A stretch of 27,085 bases of DNA from CAYUVA01 sp964448115 [NCBI: uncultured bacterium] (lineage in GTDB: Bacteria > CAYUVA01), in contig CAYUVA010000052.1 in assembly GCA_964448115.1 (NCBI GenBank), positions 1 to 27,085 on the forward strand, written 5' to 3'. Numbering within the stretch: position 1 is the stretch's first letter; each line of letters starts with the position of its first letter. Positions 16,349-23,379 of the stretch are shown here, piece by piece. The notes beneath the pieces are model-generated. The model ran no database searches and was not told the origin of the DNA. It worked only from the letters and a program-made list of their open reading frames with translations. A program made the translations under genes and the position numbers.

Positions 16349-17644
16349 ATGCAGTTGCCTCATCATAAGCAGCCCTTAGCGCACCGGCTGCGCCCCAGAA
16401 ACCTGCAAGAGCTGAAGGGACAAGAGAAGATCCTTCACCCAGGCTCACCCTTGTATCAGGCTATTGAGAGCGGACACCTATTCAGCATGATACTATTTGG
16501 TCCTCCGGGGTGTGGCAAGACTACCCTTGCAAGGATCATGGAAAAGAATCCCGAAATGCCGATCTATAGCATCTCCGCTGTCGAAGCCGGGGTAGCACAG
16601 ATAAAAAAGATTATTGATAGTGCCAAGGATACCCCGCTGCAAAAGGGGCAAGTTGTGCTTTTTATCGACGAAATACACCGCCTGAACAAGGGACAACAGG
16701 ATATACTCCTCCCCCCTGTCGAGTCTGGACAGGTGATCCTCATCGGGCTTACAACCGAGAACCCGGCTTACGAGGTCAACTATCCACTATTGTCTCGCCT
16801 TCATGTATTCAAGCTGCAACCACTGGGCACCAAGGTGATCAGCGAGCTGATAGATCTAGCGCTAGGCGACCAGGAACGCGGCTTTGGCAATTATTCGATT
16901 TCCCTTTCCGATGATGCCAGGGAGCATATCGTCTATCTAAGTGGTGGCGATGCACGCAAGGCGCTGAATATACTGGAGCAGGCTGTTTATATAAAGGCAC
17001 CCAAGGCCAAAGATACAATCGATATCGATAAACAAACGGTAATAAAGGCTGCCGGGCATGTAACCATTGGCTATGACAAGGCAGGAGACAAGCATTATGA
17101 TACCATCTCCGCATTCATCAAGAGTATGCGGGGGAGCGATCCCGATGCCACCTTATATTACCTGGCACGCATGCTTGAAGGCGGCGAGGATGCTCGCTTT
17201 ATAATGCGCAGGATACTGATCTTTGCTTCCGAAGATATTGGACTGGCAGATCCCACAGCACTCATATTAGCTAGTAGCGCTGCTTACGCGCTGGACTGGG
17301 TGGGAATGCCCGAAGGAAAGCTGATCCTATCTCACGCCGCGGTCTATTGTGCATGCGCACCAAAGAGTAACTCTACCACCGTCGGCATAATGGATGCGAT
17401 GAAGTATGTGAAGCACAAGGGCAAGGATCAGCCGATACCGCCTCATATCGCTCATACTGTTGAATTCGATCCCCAACTCAAGGGAACATACCGGTATCCA
17501 CACGACTTTCCCGGTGCCTTTATCGTCGAGGAATATCTTCCCGAGGCAGCCAGAGGTGTGCAATTCTTCAAGCCAAAATCCGAGGGTAGAGAAGCAAGTA
17601 TAAAGGAAAGACTGAAATATTGGTGGAAAAGGAGAAATTATTAG
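16349..17644 (+). CDS. rarA: RarA/MgsA-type AAA+ ATPase (replication-associated recombination protein)
   Basis: This 431-residue AAA+ protein is related to clamp-loader subunits and to RuvB; RarA works at stalled replication forks. The N-terminal HRLRPRNLQELKGQ is characteristic. Walker A is GPPGCGKTT (51-59) and Walker B is LFIDEIHR with DEIH at 107-110. The sensor segment is LIGLTTENPAYEVN and the arginine-finger region LLSRLHVFKLQPL. The C-terminal tetramerisation part includes DKHYDTISAFIKSMRGSDPD, ARMLEGGEDARFI and the late YRYPHDFPGAFI. The ribosome binding site is weak (GAGG). It ends 18 bases before hemL, so the two are probably co-transcribed. Confidence 0.95.
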   Translation: MQLPHHKQPLAHRLRPRNLQELKGQEKILHPGSPLYQAIESGHLFSMILFGPPGCGKTTLARIMEKNPEMPIYSISAVEAGVAQIKKIIDSAKDTPLQKGQVVLFIDEIHRLNKGQQDILLPPVESGQVILIGLTTENPAYEVNYPLLSRLHVFKLQPLGTKVISELIDLALGDQERGFGNYSISLSDDAREHIVYLSGGDARKALNILEQAVYIKAPKAKDTIDIDKQTVIKAAGHVTIGYDKAGDKHYDTISAFIKSMRGSDPDATLYYLARMLEGGEDARFIMRRILIFASEDIGLADPTALILASSAAYALDWVGMPEGKLILSHAAVYCACAPKSNSTTVGIMDAMKYVKHKGKDQPIPPHIAHTVEFDPQLKGTYRYPHDFPGAFIVEEYLPEAARGVQFFKPKSEGREASIKERLKYWWKRRNY

Positions 17645-17662
17645 CAACCAGGAGATGCGAAA

Positions 17663-18961
17663 TTGTTTAAAAATGAAAAATCAAGCAAACTACTCAACCA
17701 GGCGCTCAAGGTCATTCCAGGTGGAGTTAATTCCCCGGTCAGGGCATTCAACGCAGTAGGAGGCGAACCGCCTTTCATTCAAAGAGGCTCTGGCTGCAGA
17801 ATATACGATGTCGATGGCAACGAGTATATTGACTATGTCTGCTCCTGGGGACCGCTGATACTAGGTCATGCACATCCGCTGGTGCTCGAGGCGGTCAAGG
17901 AAGCTGCTGTAAAAGGAACCAGCTTCGGCGCCCCGACCGAGGCAGAGGTTCGCCTTGCTGAGCTTATCGTTGAGCTTGTTCCATCAATCGATAAGGTTCG
18001 GCTGGTAAATTCGGGCACCGAAGCCACTGCCAGCGCCATCCGGCTTGCCCGTGGCTACACCAAGCGCAAGCTGATCATCAAGTTCGATGGTCATTATCAT
18101 GGCTGCGCGGACTCGTTGCTTATAAAAGCCGGCTCCGGAGCTGCCACCTTCGGGCTGCCGGATAGCCCTGGCGTACCGGATGAGTTGGCAAAATTAACCA
18201 TAACGCTTCCCTTTAATGATGTGGATGCGCTCAAGGAAGCTATGGAGCGCTACGGCAATGAAGTCGCAGCCCTTATCATGGAACCGGTTGCAGGGAACAT
18301 GGGCGTTGTGCCTGCTGAAGAGCCTTTCTTACAAGTAGCTAGAGAACTGACCAATACCTATGGTACTTTACTCATCTTCGATGAGGTGATGTGCGGCTTC
18401 AGGATCGGCTTGAACGGAGCGCAGGGGTTATATGGCATCATGCCTGATCTCACCTGCCTGGGCAAGGTGATCGGCGGCGGTTTGCCGGTGGGAGCTTACG
18501 GGGGCAGGGGTAGGATAATGGACTTGGTCGCCCCTCTTGGAGCTGTATATCAAGCCGGAACCCTGTCAGGGAATCCGCTAGCTACCGCCGCGGGCTTAGC
18601 GACCTTGACATACCTGAAGGAGCATGATCCCTTTGAGCTACTAGCGCAGAGGGTGGAAAAACTGGCAAAGGGGCTTGAGGCTGCCGGCAAAGAGAAAGGT
18701 ATCCCGCTTAGGGTCAACAGGCTTGGCTCAATGTTCACCGTCTATTTCAATGATCAGCCGATAAGGAATTTCGCAGATGCGAAAAAAAGCGACACGAAAG
18801 CCTTTAGTCGATTCTTCTGGAATTGCCTTCGTAATGGCGTTTACCTTCCTCCGTCGCAGTTCGAGGCTGCATTTTTAAGCATAGCGCATACCGATGCGGA
18901 TATAGACAAGACACTGGAAGTGATGGCTAAAGCCCTCCAACATTTTACCCTAACCCTCTAG
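17663..18961 (+). CDS. hemL: glutamate-1-semialdehyde 2,1-aminomutase
   Basis: HemL makes 5-aminolevulinate from glutamate-1-semialdehyde, the second step of the C5 route to haem and other tetrapyrroles. It has 432 residues, the normal length. Visible signatures are the start [26 protein letters not shown] (116-130), [13 protein letters not shown] (141-153), FDEVMCGFR (239-247) and the pyridoxal-phosphate Lys268 in [13 protein letters not shown]. The start is a TTG at 17663-17665, chosen because AGGAG (17650-17654) is 8 bases before it and no ATG fits. Its partner hemA is not in the window. Confidence 0.96.
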   Translation: MFKNEKSSKLLNQALKVIPGGVNSPVRAFNAVGGEPPFIQRGSGCRIYDVDGNEYIDYVCSWGPLILGHAHPLVLEAVKEAAVKGTSFGAPTEAEVRLAELIVELVPSIDKVRLVNSGTEATASAIRLARGYTKRKLIIKFDGHYHGCADSLLIKAGSGAATFGLPDSPGVPDELAKLTITLPFNDVDALKEAMERYGNEVAALIMEPVAGNMGVVPAEEPFLQVARELTNTYGTLLIFDEVMCGFRIGLNGAQGLYGIMPDLTCLGKVIGGGLPVGAYGGRGRIMDLVAPLGAVYQAGTLSGNPLATAAGLATLTYLKEHDPFELLAQRVEKLAKGLEAAGKEKGIPLRVNRLGSMFTVYFNDQPIRNFADAKKSDTKAFSRFFWNCLRNGVYLPPSQFEAAFLSIAHTDADIDKTLEVMAKALQHFTLTL

Positions 18962-18985
18962 TTTATCGTTGGCAGTTTCACTTCG

Positions 18986-19147
18986 CTAAAAAATGGTATA
19001 GAAGAAGGGCAGAAGCGCCGAGTTCTCGAACAGAACGATAAACACGCTCATCAGGATGATGATGATTAGGATTGGAGCAAGCCAGTAGCGCTTGCGGTAT
19101 CGCATGAAATGGAGGGTCTCTCTCAGTATCTCTAAAAGGCTCTTCAA
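18986..19147 (-). CDS. DUF5989-family single-span membrane protein (53 residues)
   Basis: This small gene is easily missed. Reading from a TTG at 19145-19147 gives a 53-residue protein: LKSLLEILRETLHFMRYRKR, then YWLAPILIIIILMSVFIVLF as a single membrane helix, then ENSALLPFFYTIF and stop. The basic R/K stretch before the helix and the SAxxPFxYTxF ending are the signature of DUF5989 as I remember it. AAAGGAG lies 6 bases before the TTG. Relatives usually sit in polysaccharide or carbamoyltransferase/SxtJ gene sets; here it stands alone between hemL (convergent, 24 bases away) and a divergent HAD gene. Its function is unknown. Confidence 0.8.
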   Translation of the reverse strand: MKSLLEILRETLHFMRYRKRYWLAPILIIIILMSVFIVLFENSALLPFFYTIF

Positions 19148-19218
19148 TCTAAGCTCCTTTGATATCTATTTCGGGGTTTTATAACACAACCTTGATTGTA
19201 AAACAATTATGCCATATC

Positions 19219-19227
19219 TGCTATAAT
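19219..19227 (+). promoter_or_regulatory. extended -10 promoter before the HAD gene
   Basis: TGCTATAAT (19219-19227) is a perfect extended -10. Only a poorly spaced -35 (TTGTAA, 20 bp) is seen, which fits an extended -10 promoter. A short inverted repeat ATTGT-AAA-ACAAT (19195-19207) lies where a -35 or regulator would bind. Transcription would start about 20 bases before ATG 19254. Confidence 0.5.
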
Positions 19228-19253
19228 GATGCCAATTTGTCCAGGACCAAGCT

Positions 19254-19880
19254 ATGGGAATTATCAAGGCAACATTGCACGGCAAGATAAGCTTCGAGCT
19301 GGATGAAGCGGCTCTTGAAACCGCCCGCAATTGCGAGGGGATAAAGCTGGACATCCCCGGCTATGGAATAATCGCCATAAAAGCAGTGCTTAGCGATATG
19401 ACCGGAACAGCCTTTCACTCCCAGGTGGGGATCGATCCTTATGGAAAGCCTGCCGTTGAGTGGATCATGCCCCAAAGGTCTCTGGTTAGAAAGCTGCTTG
19501 CTTGCCTGCGCGAGAAAGGGATCTTGTATCATATCGTAACCGGCGATACTACTGGAAAAGTGCCTGAGATAGCTGCTTTTTTGGATGCTCGCTACTGGAT
19601 GACACTGATGGAGAGCGATTGCGGAATCCCTGAGATGGAACAAAAGCGCCTGGCAGTGGACTGGTTCAAAAAAAATCTCGGAGAGGTGGTTTTTATTGGC
19701 AATGGCTGGAACGATATGCTCGCCGTGCAGGAGGCAGACCTGGGGATCTGCATAACCGGGTACAATGATGGTTATCATCCAGGTACTGCCACAGCCGCTA
19801 GGATTTGCTTTCCGAGTTACTGGGCTGCCTTACAGGCATTGGTGCATCCTATAATACTGCGAGCAGGGTTGCGACACTGA
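19254..19880 (+). CDS. soluble P-type-ATPase-like HAD phosphatase
   Basis: This 208-residue cytoplasmic HAD-superfamily protein has a first motif of the P-type ATPase kind: SDMTGTA, with Asp48 as the nucleophile and Thr where most phosphatases have the second Asp. The remaining motifs are HIVTGDTTG (II, Thr97), a Lys in the MEQKRL region (III), and FIGNGWNDMLAVQEADLGI (IV, with N153-D154). There are no membrane helices and no ion-binding segments. This layout matches the 'soluble P-type ATPase' group (COG4087), whose substrate is not known to me. It has its own extended -10 promoter and is convergent with the next gene, with 8 bases between stops. Confidence 0.8.
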   Translation: MGIIKATLHGKISFELDEAALETARNCEGIKLDIPGYGIIAIKAVLSDMTGTAFHSQVGIDPYGKPAVEWIMPQRSLVRKLLACLREKGILYHIVTGDTTGKVPEIAAFLDARYWMTLMESDCGIPEMEQKRLAVDWFKKNLGEVVFIGNGWNDMLAVQEADLGICITGYNDGYHPGTATAARICFPSYWAALQALVHPIILRAGLRH

Positions 19881-19888
19881 TCAGACTC

Positions 19889-20395
19889 CTAATCCCCATC
19901 CTTCTTTTTTGATGATGGGGCAGGAAGCGAAGGTATCGATAATAGCCTTCTCTGCTCCGAGATCGGGTCCCCGGATCTTCCCAACAAGCTATCGGTCAAG
20001 GTATCGACCTTTTCGAGAGTGGACTCAAGCTCATGGATAAAAGCATCATCAACCAAGCCTTGGCGGTAAAAGAAGTTGAAGGTGCGCTTTATATTCACGA
20101 TGTTGCGCTGGAACTCCTCATGATTTCTCAACCTCTCTCTATTGACCAGGTACTCAGCCAGGAATTCCATTATATGGCTTGGTTCTATATCCTGAACCTG
20201 CATCTGTTTTTTTTCGAGGAAGTAGTTGACCAGCATATAGAATGTCCTGGAGCACTCCTCACCGGCGAATCGATGCTCCTTTTCGAGATCCTCCACCATA
20301 TAATCAAAGTACCCGTGGAGTATGGTGTCTATGCGCTCAAGGTAAGCCTCTTGGGAGATATTATCATCATCGATGTTTTTCGCCTGGTCTTTCAT
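19889..20395 (-). CDS. unknown helical protein, possible integrase-like SAM domain
   Basis: I do not recognise this 168-residue protein. Residues about 20-120 are clearly helical with an acidic start. The pattern TFYMLVNYFLEKKQ, DIEPSHIMEFLAEYL, then NIVNIKRTFNFFYRQGLVDD resembles the core-binding (SAM-like) domain of tyrosine recombinases, but no catalytic domain follows; the rest is a Ser/Pro/Lys-rich tail. It lies 35 bases downstream of the lipid kinase gene on the same strand, so the two probably share a transcript. No clear ribosome binding site precedes ATG 20395. Codon use looks ordinary. Confidence 0.65.
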   Translation of the reverse strand: MKDQAKNIDDDNISQEAYLERIDTILHGYFDYMVEDLEKEHRFAGEECSRTFYMLVNYFLEKKQMQVQDIEPSHIMEFLAEYLVNRERLRNHEEFQRNIVNIKRTFNFFYRQGLVDDAFIHELESTLEKVDTLTDSLLGRSGDPISEQRRLLSIPSLPAPSSKKKDGD

Positions 20396-20430
20396 AATTA
20401 TTGACTAGCCTGTTGTTTATAAAAACGCAA

Positions 20431-21339
20431 CTAAATGATTATCTTCAGCGCCTGGGGTAAGATATCGAAAATAGCCGGGGTGTGCCAGAAGACCTCGCCA
20501 TCTGCCAGCAATGCCAGCTTCTTATCAGAGTCGATCTTTACCCTCTTGGCTCTAAAATGGCTTATTAGTGGGCTTTCTAAATGTCGGCGCTTGGTCATGG
20601 CAACATAAAGCCCGGCGAACTTTAGGCGATTTGTCTTATGAGCAAGCACGACATCGAGCAGCCCGTCCCTGTAGTCAGCGGTGGGCGCGAACTCCATGCC
20701 CCCACCGGCAAAGGGAGTATTGGCAATTGCGACCATAGAGAACGGCTCTCTCAGGGGTGGTCTATCATCGATGGTGATCTCCATGTAGGTGTGGGGTCCG
20801 ATGATAAATGAAGCCACTCCGCCTCCGAGATAGCAGTGCCTGCCCAGGAACTTGAAATATTTGTTTGCCAGGTCGGTTGCATCAGCCGCATATCCAGCGC
20901 CGGCAATGCTCAAGAAATACCTGGTCTTCCGGGTGCCATTATCATCATAGACCATCCTTCCTACATCCATGGGCGTGATTCGGTCTCGCTCCAGGAATTC
21001 TTTTATCTTCCCTGGCTCTTTGGGGATATCGAAGATCCTCGCCAGGTCATTGCCGCTACCGGTGGGAATGAATGCCAGGCGAGCGTTCTCGTCCCTTGAT
21101 TCAGCAAGAAGCACGCCATTGACCATCTCGTGTATGCTCCCGTCGCCCCCCACCGAGACTATGCGCTGATAGCCCTGCTGTGCAGCCTCCTTGGCAAGTG
21201 GAATGCCGTGTCCATAGTGCTCAGTCAGCTTATAATCATACTCGAAGCCCTCGTCATCGAGGCATTTCTTCAGATGTTTCCAGTAATGCTCGCTTCTTCC
21301 GGCGCCGGCTATCGGATTGACCAGGAATATCGTTTTCAT
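20431..21339 (-). CDS. diacylglycerol kinase-family lipid kinase
   Basis: This 302-residue protein of the YegS/DgkB/BmrU family phosphorylates diacylglycerol or a related lipid with ATP. Signatures are FLVNPIAGAGRS at the N-terminus, VSVGGDGSIHEMVNG, and IPTGSGNDLAR with the GSGND loop. The C-terminal beta-rich half has FAGGMEFAP-like and DGLLDVVLAHK segments. The start is ATG 21339 with AGAGGT 5 bases upstream; a GTG just before it is too close to that site. The gene is divergent from the alpha/beta hydrolase. Which lipid it uses cannot be read from the sequence. Confidence 0.9.
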   Translation of the reverse strand: MKTIFLVNPIAGAGRSEHYWKHLKKCLDDEGFEYDYKLTEHYGHGIPLAKEAAQQGYQRIVSVGGDGSIHEMVNGVLLAESRDENARLAFIPTGSGNDLARIFDIPKEPGKIKEFLERDRITPMDVGRMVYDDNGTRKTRYFLSIAGAGYAADATDLANKYFKFLGRHCYLGGGVASFIIGPHTYMEITIDDRPPLREPFSMVAIANTPFAGGGMEFAPTADYRDGLLDVVLAHKTNRLKFAGLYVAMTKRRHLESPLISHFRAKRVKIDSDKKLALLADGEVFWHTPAIFDILPQALKIII

Positions 21340-21414
21340 CACTGACCTCTAATTAAAGATAGTTATATCTCCACTGGCAAAGTCAATTCTACACCATCGA
21401 TTCGATTTTGCATA

Positions 21415-21443
21415 TTGATTTTTTAGGCGGGAATGATTAACTT
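21415..21443 (+). promoter_or_regulatory. weak candidate promoter for the hydrolase-pflX pair
   Basis: TTGATT (21415-21420), a 17-bp spacer and TAACTT (21438-21443) form a partial match. It lies in the only intergenic space before the hydrolase. Low confidence. Confidence 0.3.
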
Positions 21444-21464
21444 AAAATCGTTATCCTAAGGATC

Positions 21465-22442
21465 GTGCATACCAATCATTCAACCATGAGCGATAAACAC
21501 CCTAACCATAAAGGCATTGTCGAATCTTACAGCCTTGAGGATGCTATTAGACTCTTTTCGGCAGGAAAGACCATCGAGCTTGAGGGTCAGAGGATGGTCC
21601 ATTACTTCGAGCATATTAGCGGTGAAGCCTGTGATACCCTTTTGCTTCTGCACGGTTTTTTCTATCATACGATGACCTGGAATCGCCTTTTGCCTTTCCT
21701 TATGGATAGCCTTAATATCTATGCGCTCGATATGTTCCAGTTCGGCTATTCCAGCCGCCTTGAGGAAATCAGTCTCGATGACTATCTGTATCAACTCGAT
21801 CAATTCATCGAGGCAAAAGGATTGCAGCAGGTCGATCTTTGTGGTCATTGCTTTGGCGGCGCTATCGCTGCCTGTTTCGCAGCTCGCTATCCTGAAAAGG
21901 TCAAGCGCCTGATCCTTATTGATAGCGCTGGTATGGAGGCGAAAAAGGGCATTATTCACCTGATGAAGAATCGCATTATAGGCAAGGCATTCCTCGCCTA
22001 TCACTTCAGCAAGGAGTTCCTTAAGGAGGCATTGCTTAAAGAGGTGTTCTGGAATCGCTTTGCTCAGGAATTCATCGATCAGAACTATATAGATCAGCTA
22101 TATCAGCCGTTATCCATAAATGGAAGCATAAACGGCTTGATTAGTGCTGCCAAGCTGCATAAGACGCTCAATGATGGTTTGATCATCGATGATATAAAAA
22201 ATATCCCACAACAGACCTTGCTCATCTGGGGGATGCATGACAATATATGGACTCCACAGATAGGGCGGCGACTTGGTGGATTGATCTCCAATAGCTTTAT
22301 TGAGCTCATCGAGGGCTCGGGACACCACCCTCATGAGGAGGAGCCAGAGATCGTCTCTAAGCATATCAGACGCTTTCTTCAAACTCCTGCAAAGTCACCA
22401 TCGCTGGGCGAAGCACAACAAGGCGATCGATTGCTCATGTAG
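21465..22442 (+). CDS. alpha/beta hydrolase with Cys at the nucleophile position
   Basis: This is an alpha/beta-fold hydrolase, 325 residues from GTG 21465 or 318 from ATG 21486; AAGGA at 21458-21462 is too close to the first and too far from the second, so the start is open. The oxyanion segment is LLLHGFF (60-66). The nucleophile elbow reads GHCFGG, so Cys129 stands where Ser is usual. The acid is probably Asp259 (WGMHDN) and the base His287 (GSGHHPHEEEP). Cys nucleophiles are known in dienelactone hydrolases; a single base change (TGC against AGC) separates it from Ser. The substrate is unknown. It is followed after 22 bases by the pflX-like gene. Confidence 0.85.
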   Translation: MHTNHSTMSDKHPNHKGIVESYSLEDAIRLFSAGKTIELEGQRMVHYFEHISGEACDTLLLLHGFFYHTMTWNRLLPFLMDSLNIYALDMFQFGYSSRLEEISLDDYLYQLDQFIEAKGLQQVDLCGHCFGGAIAACFAARYPEKVKRLILIDSAGMEAKKGIIHLMKNRIIGKAFLAYHFSKEFLKEALLKEVFWNRFAQEFIDQNYIDQLYQPLSINGSINGLISAAKLHKTLNDGLIIDDIKNIPQQTLLIWGMHDNIWTPQIGRRLGGLISNSFIELIEGSGHHPHEEEPEIVSKHIRRFLQTPAKSPSLGEAQQGDRLLM

Positions 22443-22464
22443 CATATAAAATTGCCCTTCAATT

Positions 22465-23379
22465 ATGAGTCGCATGCTTGATATATCCTGTTGTCAACTC
22501 TGTCCAAACCTTTGTGGCGTTAATCGAACAAGCGGTGAGCTTGGGCTTTGCAGGATGGATGGTAGGTTGAAGGTCGCTCACTATTTACCTCACCATGGCG
22601 AGGAGCCACCACTGAGTGGAAACAATGGAGCAGGGACAATATTTTTCACTGGCTGTTCATTAGGCTGCTTGTGGTGCCAGAATTATCAGGCGAGCCAGCA
22701 GCTTTTCGGCGAGGTACTCAGCATCGAAGAGCTAGCCAATAGAATGCTCAGCCTGCAACATGCCGGCTGCCATAATATCGACCTGGTCTCCCCAGCTCAT
22801 TACCTTCCCCATATTCTAAGTGCATTGACGATCGCCAAGGAAACTGGGCTTAGCATCCCTATAGTCTATAATACCAGTGGTTATGAGCGAGAGGAGGCTC
22901 TTGAACTGCTCAATGGCATGGTCGATATCTACCTGCCTGATCTGAAATATGCTGATGATAAGAACGCCTTTTGGCTCAGCAAGGCGAAAAGCTATGTCCA
23001 AACAGCTCGCAGAGCAATTATTATGATGCATCGACAGGTGGGAGATCTCATAATTGATAGTGAGGGCATAGCTCAAAGAGGTCTGATAATCAGGATGCTA
23101 GTGCTACCTGATGATCTTGCCGGATGCAAACAGAGCCTGCAATGGATAGCTGAAAATATAGGCACACAGGTCCATATAAGCATAATGGCGCAGTATAATC
23201 CGCTCTATTTAGCCAAGAATAATCCTCAGTTAAATCGGCGCATCACCGATGACGAATACATGGATATCATTGATTACGCTGAGCATCTCGGATTCGAGAA
23301 TGCCTGGATCCAAGATCCTTCGAGCAGTGAGTACTATAATCCCGATTTTACTGCCGATGAGCCGTTTGAAAAAGGATGA
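22465..23379 (+). CDS. pflX: PflX-like radical SAM protein (COG1313)
   Basis: This 304-residue radical SAM protein is related to pyruvate formate-lyase activating enzymes. The cluster motif is C64xxxC68xxC71 in FFTGCSLGCLWCQNYQAS. The N-terminus has a cysteine-rich segment, CCQLCPNLCGVNR...GLC (C10, C13, C17, C29), then HHGEEPPLSGNNGAGTIFF, which defines the PflX group rather than true PflA. No glycyl-radical enzyme gene is nearby, so its target is unknown. Its last 46 bases overlap the convergent DUF2723 gene. The ribosome binding site is not obvious; translation may be coupled to the hydrolase gene upstream. Confidence 0.88.
   Translation: MSRMLDISCCQLCPNLCGVNRTSGELGLCRMDGRLKVAHYLPHHGEEPPLSGNNGAGTIFFTGCSLGCLWCQNYQASQQLFGEVLSIEELANRMLSLQHAGCHNIDLVSPAHYLPHILSALTIAKETGLSIPIVYNTSGYEREEALELLNGMVDIYLPDLKYADDKNAFWLSKAKSYVQTARRAIIMMHRQVGDLIIDSEGIAQRGLIIRMLVLPDDLAGCKQSLQWIAENIGTQVHISIMAQYNPLYLAKNNPQLNRRITDDEYMDIIDYAEHLGFENAWIQDPSSSEYYNPDFTADEPFEKG

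Noticed and set aside
19894-19920. CCCCATC...GATGGGG inverted repeat between convergent genes
   Set aside because: It lies in the last codons of the minus-strand gene and has no T run after the stem on either strand, so I do not call it a terminator.
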